NCBI GenBank assembly: GCA_020634575.1
Contig: JACKBM010000005.1
Location: forward strand, 110,346-174,345
Reading direction: 5' to 3'
Length of the DNA stretch: 64,000 bases
From: Ardenticatenales bacterium
Lineage (GTDB): Bacteria > Chloroflexota > Anaerolineae > Promineifilales > Promineifilaceae
Shown here: positions 1-8,064 of the stretch, piece after piece
Layout of the letters: the number at the start of each line of letters is the position of its first letter
How positions within the stretch are numbered: position 1 is the stretch's first letter
Notes under the pieces: generated by a model
What the model was told of the DNA's origin: nothing
Seen by the model: only the letters and a program-made list of their open reading frames with translations
Databases searched by the model: none
Translations under genes and position numbers: made by a program

Positions 1-186
1 CGACGGGTCCGCCACCCGACGGGTCCACCACCCGACGGGTCCACCACCCGACGGGTCCACCACCCGACGGGTCCACCACCCGACGGGTCCACCACCCGAC
101 GGGTCCACCACCCGACGGGTCCACCACCCGACGGGTCCACCACCCGACGGGTCCACCACCCGACGGGTCCACTACCCGACGGGTCG
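1..186. repeat. Tandem array of 16-bp GC-rich units
   Basis: Eleven consecutive copies of the 16-bp unit CGACGGGTCCACCACC run from base 1, with single-base variants in the first (GCC for ACC) and last (ACTACC) copies, and a partial twelfth unit ends at about 186. The array is cut by the left window edge. Each unit contains CCCGACGGG, an almost perfect inverted repeat around one central base, so the array could form serial hairpins. The same core recurs at six other intergenic places in the window. The unit length is not a multiple of three, and the array lies beyond the 3' end of the neighbouring gene. Confidence 0.95.
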
Positions 187-192
187 GTGGCG

Positions 193-1191
193 TCAATTCA
201 GGGGTACGTAAATCTCGATGGCCGCATTGGCCCGCTGATCCGCCAGCCAGCTGCTCCAGCGCGCCTGCTGCCGGGTGTAGTAGGTGTCAGTATGTAGATC
301 GCGCACGGCGCGGTCCAGAACCTCGATCAGGTAGAAGGTTGTGGTGCCATTCTCCGGGTTTGTCACCCGAATAATCTCGCTGTGCTCACCCACGCCCAGG
401 GCGAAGGCGGCCGTTTCTAACTCCGGCACCAGCAGCTCGCCATGGGTGAAATAATCCAGCTCGCCGCCAAATTCGCCAGTCGTCTCGTCCAGTGAATATT
501 GCCGGGCCAGATCGCCAAAATCATTCCCTTCATTCAAAAGTACAAGGATATCGAGCGCCAGCGCTTCATCATTGACCTGCAGGTAGCGCGCCCGCACATG
601 CTCATCCGTCAGCCCCACATCGGCCACGACTTCGGCCAGGACCAGGCGCTGCAACATATCAAAACGCCAGAATTGGGCAAACTCCTCTTCGCTGTACAGG
701 TTGGCGGCCAGCCAGTCGGTGTAGGCGCTGGGGCCGTTGGTTTCTTCCAGCTGGCTCCGCACTTCGGCCAGGTTGGCGGCGACCATCTCGTCGGTCAGCT
801 CGATGCCGAAGCCTGTGGCGGCCTGGGCAATGAGTTGCTGGTCGATGAGCCGGTTCAGGACCGCGCTTTGATACCCTTCATAGCTGCCGCGTAGCAGCTC
901 TTCACGGACCAGCTCGGCCTGGTAAGCGGCCAGGGGGACGGGTGTCCCGTTGACCAGAGCGGCCAGCGGCTCCGGGGTGGCGGTGGGCGGGGCGGGGGTA
1001 TTGGTCGCGGTCGGTGCGGCCGCTTCCGGCTGGGCGCCGCCATTCTCCGCCTGGGCACTGTTGGCGGTGGCGGCCAGCGTGGGCACCGTGCCCGCCGTCG
1101 TTGGCACGGCCTCGCCATCACCGTCCTGTTCCCCACAAGCAGCCAGAATCAATACCAAACAAAGCAATAGAAGCGAAGTAGTTCTAGACAA
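193..1191 (-). CDS. PpiC/SurA-type peptidyl-prolyl isomerase lipoprotein
   Basis: This 332-residue protein is probably an extracytoplasmic foldase of the parvulin (PpiC/PrsA/SurA) type. A hydrophobic signal ends in the lipobox LAAC with the lipidated cysteine at residue 19. A Pro/Thr/Ala-rich linker follows to about residue 75. Residues about 77-190 look like a SurA N-terminal chaperone region, and about 195-295 like a divergent PpiC rotamase domain (DFGDLARQYS, FGGELDYF, ETAAFALGVGE). The reading frame opens with TTG at 1191, preceded by GAGG about ten bases upstream. The rotamase domain lacks a clear canonical opening segment, so a chaperone role without isomerase activity is possible. The gene ends just before the 16-bp repeat array. 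Confidence 0.8.
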   Translation of the reverse strand: MSRTTSLLLLCLVLILAACGEQDGDGEAVPTTAGTVPTLAATANSAQAENGGAQPEAAAPTATNTPAPPTATPEPLAALVNGTPVPLAAYQAELVREELLRGSYEGYQSAVLNRLIDQQLIAQAATGFGIELTDEMVAANLAEVRSQLEETNGPSAYTDWLAANLYSEEEFAQFWRFDMLQRLVLAEVVADVGLTDEHVRARYLQVNDEALALDILVLLNEGNDFGDLARQYSLDETTGEFGGELDYFTHGELLVPELETAAFALGVGEHSEIIRVTNPENGTTTFYLIEVLDRAVRDLHTDTYYTRQQARWSSWLADQRANAAIEIYVPLN

Positions 1192-1216
1192 AATAAAGCC
1201 CTCAGATGGCTCTTAG

Positions 1217-1290
1217 GTGCGTGAGGGGTTGGCGGGAACCCGTCGGGTTCACCCCAACCCGTCGGGTTGGCAGCGACCCCTCACCCGCAC
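1217..1290. repeat. Palindromic GC-rich element with two CCCGTCGGG cores
   Basis: This intergenic element is bounded by inverted ends, GTGCGTGAGGGGT on the left and ACCCCTCACCCGCAC on the right. Inside are two copies of AACCCGTCGGGTT. It is a member of the dispersed family seen at 1-186, 15461, 29361, 30176, 40922 and 61379. It sits between the PpiC lipoprotein gene and the small membrane protein gene. Confidence 0.85.
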
Positions 1291-1293
1291 CAA

Positions 1294-1488
1294 TCAATTA
1301 AACAGGACATAGAGAAAGCCGGCGCCCATGACCAGGGCGACCAGCAGGCAGCCGCCCTGCACAATCTTAGCTGTCAGCTTCAGGACGCCGCGCAGGACCG
1401 CCAGAAAAAGAAACAGGACGACGGCCAAAGCGACCAGGCCGCCCATTTCGCCGGGTGTGATTGGGAAGTTAGTCAGGAAGGTTTCCAT
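1294..1488 (-). CDS. Small two-helix membrane protein, unknown function
   Basis: This frame encodes a 64-residue protein from ATG at 1488. An in-frame GTG at 1500 would add four residues, but only the ATG has a plausible GGTGGA ribosome site at the right distance. Two hydrophobic segments cover most of the protein (about residues 15-37 and 43-62), separated by a short Lys-containing turn, so both ends probably face the same side of the membrane. No family was recognised. It stands alone between a repeat element and the MFS gene. Its even hydrophobic composition argues against chance, but a small gene call of this kind remains uncertain. Confidence 0.55.
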   Translation of the reverse strand: METFLTNFPITPGEMGGLVALAVVLFLFLAVLRGVLKLTAKIVQGGCLLVALVMGAGFLYVLFN

Positions 1489-1568
1489 AAGCTTTTCCAC
1501 CGTGATAATGCGGCTGTCTGGCTACCATTTTAGAAAGGAAGCGCTTTTTTATCTAACGATGGCGCTGC

Positions 1569-1586
1569 CCGGCCGCAACCGGCCGG
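1569..1586. other. CCGGCCG hairpin after the MFS gene
   Basis: A perfect 7-bp stem CCGGCCG/CGGCCGG encloses the loop CAAC, just beyond the stop codon of the minus-strand MFS gene. There is no T-run beside it, so it may only be an mRNA 3'-end stabiliser or an instance of the over-represented CCGGCCGG motif. Confidence 0.4.
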
Positions 1587-1605
1587 TCCGTTTCATCATT
1601 TTTCG

Positions 1606-2787
1606 TTAATGCGCGGCCGCATCCCCCGGGTCGGTCACAAAACGCCACAGTATCAGCAGGGCCACGATCATCAGGGCCGCCGCCACATAGCTGTTGGCCT
1701 CGATACCGGCCGGTAAACGCGGCCCAATAAACGATCCAAGGCCGCGCCCCAGACTCATCGCGCCGGTCATCACCGAAATAAACACCGCCCGCGCCTCCGG
1801 CACCAGCTCCGTCAGCAACGGCAGCGAGCCTACGATGGTCGCCTCAAAGGAGAAGAAAAGCAAAAAGAGGGCCAACAAGGCCGGCACTAACCCAAAATCG
1901 ATGGCCGGAATCAGGGCATAGGCCACACTGTTAACCAACCCCATGATCAGAATGAGCCGTCGCTTGCCGAGCCGGTCGGACAGGAAACCAACCAGGGTAA
2001 TACCGACCAGTTCAGCGGCTCCGATTACACTTGAGGATAAGCCAACCTGGGTCAATTCCAGATTAAAACGGGTCTCCAGCCAATCGCCGTAAACGATAAA
2101 GAATATGTCGTTGGCGAGCACCAGCAGGATGAGGAAGCTGGCGGTGGCCCAGACAACCGGCCGGTTCAGCAACCGCGCCCAATCCCCCCGCTTGGCGACC
2201 AACCGGCCGGCCACCGGCAACGCCCGCGGCATCAGCCGGTACAGCAACAGCCCGACTAGCATGCCCAGCAAGCTGAATAAAATGTAGGGCGCCGCCCAGT
2301 TCTGCCACTGAATCAGCCAGCCGACCAGCGGCGCTCCAAACAGCAGCGCCCCGCCCCAGGCGATCTCGATGACGGCGATGGCCCGGCCCCGCCTGTTGTA
2401 CGGCACCCGCTCACCCACATACGCCTGAAGGGCCGGATCATGAATGACCTTCATCAAGGCCAGGAGGATCAGGAAAACGCTCAAGGCCCAGAAACGGGGC
2501 CAGATCAGCAGCAGCAACGCGCCCAGCCCCAGGATAAGGTAGCTGATGACGATCATCAGCCGCCGGCCAAATCGTTCTGACAGCGGCCCGAACAGCGGGC
2601 TGGCCAGCCCGGACAGGTTGCCAAGGGCAATGACGCTGGCAATATCCGCCTGCGACACCGCCAGCCCCCGGGCCAGCTCCGGCAAAAACGGGTAGCCGAG
2701 CCGCAGCATGGTGTTCAGGAGCAGCCGGCCAAAGGTCAGGAAACCAAGCTGAACTTCCCAGCGCGCCTGTCGCTCTTCGGTTGCCAT
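1606..2787 (-). CDS. Major facilitator superfamily transporter
   Basis: This is a 393-residue MFS permease with about twelve hydrophobic segments. The cytoplasmic loop motif between helices 2 and 3 is visible as GPLSERFGRR, and a related loop appears in the second half (GFLSDRLGKRR). The substrate cannot be deduced. Translation probably starts at ATG 2787, which overlaps the stop codon of the upstream CoA-binding gene by one base (TGATG), so the two are translationally coupled. The upstream TTG at 2790 is less likely. The gene is the last of a compact minus-strand run that begins with sulfate activation, but nothing links it specifically to sulfur. Confidence 0.85.
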   Translation of the reverse strand: MATEERQARWEVQLGFLTFGRLLLNTMLRLGYPFLPELARGLAVSQADIASVIALGNLSGLASPLFGPLSERFGRRLMIVISYLILGLGALLLLIWPRFWALSVFLILLALMKVIHDPALQAYVGERVPYNRRGRAIAVIEIAWGGALLFGAPLVGWLIQWQNWAAPYILFSLLGMLVGLLLYRLMPRALPVAGRLVAKRGDWARLLNRPVVWATASFLILLVLANDIFFIVYGDWLETRFNLELTQVGLSSSVIGAAELVGITLVGFLSDRLGKRRLILIMGLVNSVAYALIPAIDFGLVPALLALFLLFFSFEATIVGSLPLLTELVPEARAVFISVMTGAMSLGRGLGSFIGPRLPAGIEANSYVAAALMIVALLILWRFVTDPGDAAAH

Positions 2788-3194
2788 CAAGCTGCCCGCC
2801 AGCGCCGGTGCTCGACCAACATGCAGGCGTCCTGCACCACGTCCAGCCCGGCCGCTTCTGCCTGTGCCGCCGCCCCGGCATGGGCAATGCCCAACTGTAG
2901 CCAGACCGCCTTAGCCCCAACCGCAATCGCCTGTTCCACAAAAGGCGGCACCTTCTCGCTGCGTTGAAAAATCAGCACCAGGTCGATCGGCTCCGGAACG
3001 GAAGCAAGGTCTGGATATGCTTTTTCGCCCAGGCTTTCCCGCAGATGCGGGTTGACCGGGATGATGCGGTAGCCCTGCTCCTGAAGATAGGCCGGCACGT
3101 AGTAGCCGGCCCGGCTCCGCTGTGACGACAGGCCGACGACCGCGATTGTCTGCGCCTCGCGCATGATTTTTTGCATGGTTTGGGATTGTTTCAT
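2787..3194 (-). CDS. CoA-binding domain protein (YccU-like)
   Basis: The 135-residue protein is a single Rossmann-like CoA-binding domain of the small stand-alone type, similar in layout to YccU. Visible features are the opening strand and turn IAVVGLSSQRSRAGYYV, the conserved YRIIPVNPHL segment, and a later strand leading to AVWLQLGI. The molecular role of these proteins is poorly known; binding of CoA or a CoA-like nucleotide is the family expectation. The start ATG at 3194 lies three bases after the stop of the sat/cysC gene, and its own stop overlaps the MFS start, so the three genes form one transcription unit. Confidence 0.85.
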   Translation of the reverse strand: MKQSQTMQKIMREAQTIAVVGLSSQRSRAGYYVPAYLQEQGYRIIPVNPHLRESLGEKAYPDLASVPEPIDLVLIFQRSEKVPPFVEQAIAVGAKAVWLQLGIAHAGAAAQAEAAGLDVVQDACMLVEHRRWRAA

Positions 3195-3197
3195 GGG

Positions 3198-4919
3198 TTA
3201 ATCCGGCCGGACAAAGCCGCGTTCCACCAGCATGGCCAGTAGCTCACGGGCATTGGCTTCGACGCTTTGTCCCACCGTCTCCAGGCGCAGCTCCGGTTGG
3301 CGGGGCGGCTCGTAAGGGTCGTCGAGGCCGGTGAAATGGCGCAGCTCGCCGCTGCGCGCCCGGGCGTACAACCCTTTTGTATCCCGCTGCTCACAGATCG
3401 CCAGTGGTGTGTCTACAAAAACCTCAATGTAATGACCGTCACCCATCATGGCGCGCACGTCGTTGCGCGTGGCCCGGTAGGGGCTGACGGCCGCGCAAAT
3501 GGCGATGCCGCCGTGCCGGACGATTTCGGCGGCCACGAAACCCATGCGGCGCACGTGGTCATCCCGGTCGGCTTTGCTGAAGCCCAGCCCTTCGGAAAAA
3601 TGGGTCCGGACCACATCACCATCCAGCAGGGTAACCTGGCGGCCATGCTCCAGCAACAACGAGGTGAGCACAGAGGCGGTTGTTGATTTGCCTGCATTAT
3701 GCAGCCCTGTGAACCAGACACAGCAGCCCTGGCGGTGGCGTGGTGGGTAGGTCTCGGCCAGGATGGCGGCCACTTCGGGACGGGTGAACCAGTCCGGTAA
3801 CTTCCGGCCCTGTTGTAGATAATTTTCGCGAACCTGGGTGCCGGAGATGGCGGCCGTCGCTGTGCCGTTGGGCACCTTGTTCACCTCTTCGTAACGCGAC
3901 TCTTCGGGCAGGTAGACCAGCATCTGGAACGGGACGACCTTTACGCCGAGCTCTTCACTGTGCTGCATGACCAGCTCCTGAGCGTCATAGGGCCCATAAA
4001 ACGGCTGGCCGTTGGAATCCTTGCCCGGGCCGGCGTGATCCCGGCCGACAATCAGATGGTTGGCACCGTAATTGCGCCGGATCAGCGCGTGCCAGAGCGC
4101 CTCGCGCGGTCCGGCCATCCGCATGGCCAGGGGCAGCAGCGATAGCAAAATGCGGTCCGGTTCGTAATACCGTTCGGCCAGGGTTCGATAGGTCCGCACG
4201 CGGGTGTAATGATCCACGTCGCCAGGACGCGTCATCCCCACGACCGGGTGCAGCAGCAGGACACCATCATTCGCGGCGCAGGCTCGTTTGGTCAGCTCCT
4301 CATGGACCCGGTGCAGCGGATTGCGAGTTTGAAAAGCGACGACGTTGGCGTGGCCAAATTCGGCCAGCCGGGCCCGGGTTTCGGCCGGGGTCAGCCGCAG
4401 CTCCTTAAAATCGTAGCGGGGCGGTGTCTGCAGCACTTCGAGAGGGCCGGAAATGTTGCGCTTGCCCCAACGGTGCATTTCCGCCACCAGCGGGTGACGT
4501 AAATCTTGCGTGCCCAGGGCAAGCTGCGCCGTCGTTGCCAGATCCCATTCGTAAATCTCTTCCGCCGTCATGATCGCCAGCAGCTCATTCTGCGGGCTGC
4601 GCAGGGCAATCTGCTGGCCCACGCGAATGTCGACGTCATCATCGATGGGGAGGGTGATTGGCAGGGGGAACAGGTAGCCGTTGGCCAGCCGCATCGTTTC
4701 CAAAACGCTGTGGAAATCCTGCTGGGACATGAAGCGGTCCAGCGGCGAGAAGGCGCCGACCGCCAACAGTTCCAGGTCACAGACTGCCCGTTCAGTCAGG
4801 CGGATAGAAGGGAGCCGATTGGCGTAACGTCGCCGATCCGGGACACGCTCGGTGGGAATACGCAGATCGATGAGTTCGCCGCCGTAGGGGGTGATCAATG
4901 GGTTATCGTTCATGGTCAT
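3198..4919 (-). CDS. Bifunctional sulfate adenylyltransferase / APS kinase
   Basis: This 573-residue cytoplasmic enzyme should convert sulfate and ATP to APS and then phosphorylate APS to PAPS. Residues about 1-375 are ATP sulfurylase, with QTRNPLHRVH at 197-206 and GRDH at 292-295. Residues about 395-573 are APS kinase, with the P-loop GLHNAGKST at 405-413 followed by DGDVVRTHFSEGLGFS. The start ATG at 4919 is chosen because AAGGTG lies just upstream and the N-terminal LITPYGGELIDL is typical of ATP sulfurylase; a longer frame to 4997 lacks family similarity. A TATCAT box lies about 40 bases upstream. The gene heads the CoA-binding and MFS genes. Confidence 0.95.
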   Translation of the reverse strand: MTMNDNPLITPYGGELIDLRIPTERVPDRRRYANRLPSIRLTERAVCDLELLAVGAFSPLDRFMSQQDFHSVLETMRLANGYLFPLPITLPIDDDVDIRVGQQIALRSPQNELLAIMTAEEIYEWDLATTAQLALGTQDLRHPLVAEMHRWGKRNISGPLEVLQTPPRYDFKELRLTPAETRARLAEFGHANVVAFQTRNPLHRVHEELTKRACAANDGVLLLHPVVGMTRPGDVDHYTRVRTYRTLAERYYEPDRILLSLLPLAMRMAGPREALWHALIRRNYGANHLIVGRDHAGPGKDSNGQPFYGPYDAQELVMQHSEELGVKVVPFQMLVYLPEESRYEEVNKVPNGTATAAISGTQVRENYLQQGRKLPDWFTRPEVAAILAETYPPRHRQGCCVWFTGLHNAGKSTTASVLTSLLLEHGRQVTLLDGDVVRTHFSEGLGFSKADRDDHVRRMGFVAAEIVRHGGIAICAAVSPYRATRNDVRAMMGDGHYIEVFVDTPLAICEQRDTKGLYARARSGELRHFTGLDDPYEPPRQPELRLETVGQSVEANARELLAMLVERGFVRPD

Positions 4920-5046
4920 CGTTGCACCTTGCGTGGGAATCAGGCGCCCGCCCCTATGATACGACCGAATGAAGCTGTTGACACGCGCCGCAGGCAACTC
5001 TGCCTGGACCAGTTGAATTGGCTACGCTGTGGCGCACCTAGGGGCT

Positions 5047-6054
5047 TTACGATGTCTCTGATTGACCCGGGCTGTCTGTCTCTTCAGCCAGGGGATGAGG
5101 TGGCAGCGGGTCTGGCAGGCCGTAATGCTTCTCATAAAAATGGAGCGCCAGCACCTTAACCGTCGCCAACAAGGGGACGATGAGCAAGGCTCCCAGCACC
5201 CCGGTCAGCACCAGCGCCGCCAGCAGCGAGATGATAACGACGCCCGCGTGTAACTCCAGTGTCTGGCCCATATACCGGGGGCGCAGCCAGAGATTGTCAA
5301 CCTGTTGGATGGCGGCATACACGGCGATAAGCAACACGATCAGGCCAAATGGCGAAAGCGAGAGGGAGCCGGTCCGGTAAAGCCAGATAATCAGCGTCGT
5401 ACTGGCCAGAATCAGCAGGCCCAGGATGAGAAAGATGAGCAACTGCACGCGCAGGAAAACGCGCCAGACTTCACTGATCTCCTCAATTAATCCGACTGCT
5501 TCATCGCGGTATGAGTCCGGGATGCGGCTTTGCAGGCCGCGGCGCCAGGCCGGGCCGTCGCGCAGGAAATAAAAGAGGGCGACCAGGACAACGATGGTCC
5601 AGATCAGATTGTCGGTGACGCCGCCGATGAAATCGGCTGAGCCGATGGGGATGGTCGTCAGCGCGTTGCCCGCCGTCCGCTCCAGATAATCCAGCAGGGC
5701 CTGGGGATTGAGGCTGAAGCCGAGGATGTTCAACGGCTTTTCCAGCCAGAGACGCATTTCATGCAGGGCGTCGCCCAACTCCTGGCTCCAGAGTGGCACG
5801 CGGTCCCAGATAAGGGCGCCCAGAAGCAGGATAAGACCGACGATCAGCAGTAGCGTCAGGAGATAGACGAGGCTGGCGAGCAGCCGTCGCCGCTCCGGCC
5901 AGCGCCGTTCGCCGACCTCAACCAGGGGCGATAGCAGAGATGTGAGCAGCAGGGCGATCAGCAAGGAGGCCCAGAGCGGCCAGGCAAAAAGCAAGAGGCC
6001 CAGCCCTGCGGCCAGGCCCAGGATTAGCAGAACAAGCGATGTTGACAATCTCAT
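5047..6054 (-). CDS. AI-2E family (PerM-like) membrane transporter
   Basis: The protein has 335 residues and about seven to eight hydrophobic segments. These are arranged as in the AI-2E/PerM family: two N-terminal helix pairs, a soluble central stretch (about 120-210) and a C-terminal helix block containing LWLRPRYMGQTLELHAGVVIISLLAA-like sequence. Members have been linked to autoinducer export or ion exchange, but substrate cannot be assigned here. A TATACT box lies about 40 bases upstream of the ATG. The gene is separated from sat/cysC by about 130 bases that include a small CAGGCA hairpin. Confidence 0.85.
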   Translation of the reverse strand: MRLSTSLVLLILGLAAGLGLLLFAWPLWASLLIALLLTSLLSPLVEVGERRWPERRRLLASLVYLLTLLLIVGLILLLGALIWDRVPLWSQELGDALHEMRLWLEKPLNILGFSLNPQALLDYLERTAGNALTTIPIGSADFIGGVTDNLIWTIVVLVALFYFLRDGPAWRRGLQSRIPDSYRDEAVGLIEEISEVWRVFLRVQLLIFLILGLLILASTTLIIWLYRTGSLSLSPFGLIVLLIAVYAAIQQVDNLWLRPRYMGQTLELHAGVVIISLLAALVLTGVLGALLIVPLLATVKVLALHFYEKHYGLPDPLPPHPLAEETDSPGQSETS

Positions 6055-6153
6055 CTGGAAAAACTCGGGTTAGCAATTTGGACCCAAAGTATACGAGATT
6101 TAACCATCAATTCAGGCTTAGAAATTGTATAGAGTTTGTTGCGCCGGAGGCGC

Positions 6154-6729
6154 TTAATCCCATTCGCCGGCAGCCAGCAGCGCAGACAAACGCTCGTGGT
6201 ACTGTCTATCGCGTTCCTCCCAGGCGGGGTTGATCTGGGCGCCTTCGGCCCAGAAGTGGGCGCGGCCGCGCCCCATGGCCTGCCCGTCCGCGGTGTGCAT
6301 ATCGACGGCGTAGTCGGGGATAACCGGCCGGAGCCCTTCATGCTCAGTTGCGTACATGAAATAGTTGATCATCTCGTCGCTGGAACGGTCCTTGCGGCAG
6401 CTACAGAGATACCGAACCGCATGGACCGCAAACAGCTTGCGTTCAGCGACGCCCCGGTCAAAACGGGCCAGCATCTGCACCAGCGCATTGATCAGCACCG
6501 GCGCTTGCGGCGCGCCGAAGCCGATATCTTCGACCGAAATAATCATCAGGCGTTGCCAGAGGTAATCTTCCAGGGCCGGGCTGGTGAGCGCCATCTCGTA
6601 GGCCAGGAGGGCGGCATTGTCACTGTTTCCTCTGCGGATCTCCTTCTGCAGCGCGGAGATGACGAGATCTGCCTTCAGACCGTGATAGGTCTTGACGGTT
6701 TGCCAGGGGTCGCGCGGTAAATTAACCAT
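6154..6729 (-). CDS. Stand-alone RarA/MgsA C-terminal domain protein
   Basis: This 191-residue protein matches only the C-terminal, tetramerisation part of the AAA+ replication-repair ATPase RarA/MgsA. The helix with LWQRLMIISVEDIGFGAPQ corresponds to the conserved SEDIG segment, and the tail has IPDYAVDMHT and GRGRAHFWAEG. No P-loop or AAA module is present in this frame or just upstream. The ATG at 6729 lies three bases after the stop of the nucleoside hydrolase gene, so the two are co-transcribed. It may be a paralogue that lost its ATPase part or a partner acting in trans; the biochemical role is unknown. Confidence 0.7.
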   Translation of the reverse strand: MVNLPRDPWQTVKTYHGLKADLVISALQKEIRRGNSDNAALLAYEMALTSPALEDYLWQRLMIISVEDIGFGAPQAPVLINALVQMLARFDRGVAERKLFAVHAVRYLCSCRKDRSSDEMINYFMYATEHEGLRPVIPDYAVDMHTADGQAMGRGRAHFWAEGAQINPAWEERDRQYHERLSALLAAGEWD

Positions 6730-6732
6730 CGT

Positions 6733-7671
6733 TTATTGGAGTCCTTGCTCAAACAGCTCATAAAAGCGGTCCAGATCGACATCCAGGACGACAACGGCAT
6801 TTTTGGGCTGGCCGCTGCGGTCGGCCCAGTCTACAGCCGTCTGCCCGCGCGTGACCTTGCCGGTTGTTTCCACTACAAGGTAATGACTTTCTTGCCGTTT
6901 GACGCAGCTCGGGTCGACCGCCACGGCCATGGCCAGGGGATCTGGCGCCAGCAGCGATTTCTCGCCAAAGATTTTTTCCAGGAACTCGATTGAGCGAACC
7001 GAAATTTTCTGGAAAAAGTCGGCTTTGGCTGATGTCAGCGCCATCCAGCGGTCCAGTTGCGCCTCGTTGACGCTGTGCCGCATGGTAGCTTCCCAATCGA
7101 TCACCTCAATTTGTTTGCCGGCCCGGGCCCAGCTTTCAAACACGACATAGGCGGCTTCGGGATCGTAGTAGATGTTGAATTCGGCGGTGAAGATGGGCGT
7201 GTTGCCGTGGGCGGTGACGGCGCCGGCCATGGCGACGGTCCGTTTGACCTTGTTGGGCAGTTCTGGGTCAAGGTAAATGGCGATGGCGATGTTGGTCAGC
7301 GGCCCGAGGCAGACCAGGGTGTATTCACCTGGGGCGGCATTGACCATTTCCACCAATTTGACGGCGGCGTGGCCCGGGGCCGGCTGGCTGTGTTGCGGCA
7401 CAAAGCCGGCATCCCCCAGGCCATCGGCGCCATGGAACGCAGCGGCGTCGTCGCTCAGATAGATGAGCGGCCGGTTGCTGCCGCCGTAAACGGGAATGTC
7501 CAGGCCGGCCTGTTCAGCAATTGTGACGGCGTTGCGCAGCGTATGTTCCAGGCCCACATTGCCACCCACCGCGAGTAACGCCTCCACCTTGACATTCGGG
7601 TGGGCCGCCGCCAGCAGGATGGCCTGGGCGTCATCTACGCCGGGATCTGTATCGATGATAAACCGTTCCAT
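6733..7671 (-). CDS. Inosine-uridine-preferring nucleoside hydrolase
   Basis: This 312-residue cytoplasmic enzyme should hydrolyse the N-glycosidic bond of ribonucleosides for salvage. The Ca2+-binding signature DTDPGVDDA is at the N-terminus, just after MERFII, and the central region has the CLGPLTNIA segment characteristic of the family. The start at ATG 7671 is supported by GGAGGAC a few bases upstream; a longer frame to 7731 has no homologous sequence. It is the first gene of a two-gene unit with the RarA-like domain protein. Exact base preference cannot be read from sequence. Confidence 0.9.
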   Translation of the reverse strand: MERFIIDTDPGVDDAQAILLAAAHPNVKVEALLAVGGNVGLEHTLRNAVTIAEQAGLDIPVYGGSNRPLIYLSDDAAAFHGADGLGDAGFVPQHSQPAPGHAAVKLVEMVNAAPGEYTLVCLGPLTNIAIAIYLDPELPNKVKRTVAMAGAVTAHGNTPIFTAEFNIYYDPEAAYVVFESWARAGKQIEVIDWEATMRHSVNEAQLDRWMALTSAKADFFQKISVRSIEFLEKIFGEKSLLAPDPLAMAVAVDPSCVKRQESHYLVVETTGKVTRGQTAVDWADRSGQPKNAVVVLDVDLDRFYELFEQGLQ

Positions 7672-7739
7672 GTGTCCTCCAGGGCTCCATGATTTGTAAG
7701 GGTAAGAACCTATTCTACTTCGCGCCGTCATTCCTCGCC

Positions 7740-8064
7740 CCCATTGACAGGGGTGTTATACTTCAACCCGGCGATCCTCCTGATGATCCCCACCTTTAGC
7801 AGTTTGAATTTGTATGTTCCCGGTAGACAGCCTGCCACAGGCTGTTGGTTGGCGCACGGGCGCCAATAGAATCGGATAGTGCGACTCAGATATTCCGGCC
7901 GCCAGATACAGGCGGTCGCCGGCGAGAGCTGGCTTTGGTCTGGGGCTGAGTCCATCTGTCTACAGAGATGCTGTCGCAGAAACCGCGAGGTAGCCGGCAG
8001 CGCCGGATTCAGTCAAAGTCACCAAGCCGCGGCCGGCCGAAACGGCACCGCAAGGAATATCTGT
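7740..8064 (+). promoter_or_regulatory. Structured leader region of the DEAD-box helicase gene
   Basis: No gene is supported in this 325-base stretch. It holds an extended -10 box TGTTATACT at 7754-7762 and two perfect hairpins in tandem: ACAGCCTG/CAGGCTGT at 7827-7845 and TTGGCGC/GCGCCAA at 7849-7866. A second TAGAAT box lies at 7865-7870. If transcription starts near 7770, the helicase mRNA has a leader of almost 300 bases. Long leaders are known for cold-inducible helicases, so cold regulation is a reasonable inference. Confidence 0.4.

Noticed and set aside
1..186. CRISPR-like regular repetition
   Set aside because: The 16-bp units are directly adjacent with no unique spacers and no cas genes nearby; it is a simple tandem array.
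7728..7955. 75-codon minus-strand frame before the helicase gene
   Set aside because: It covers the two tandem hairpins of the leader and shows no family pattern or ribosome site.
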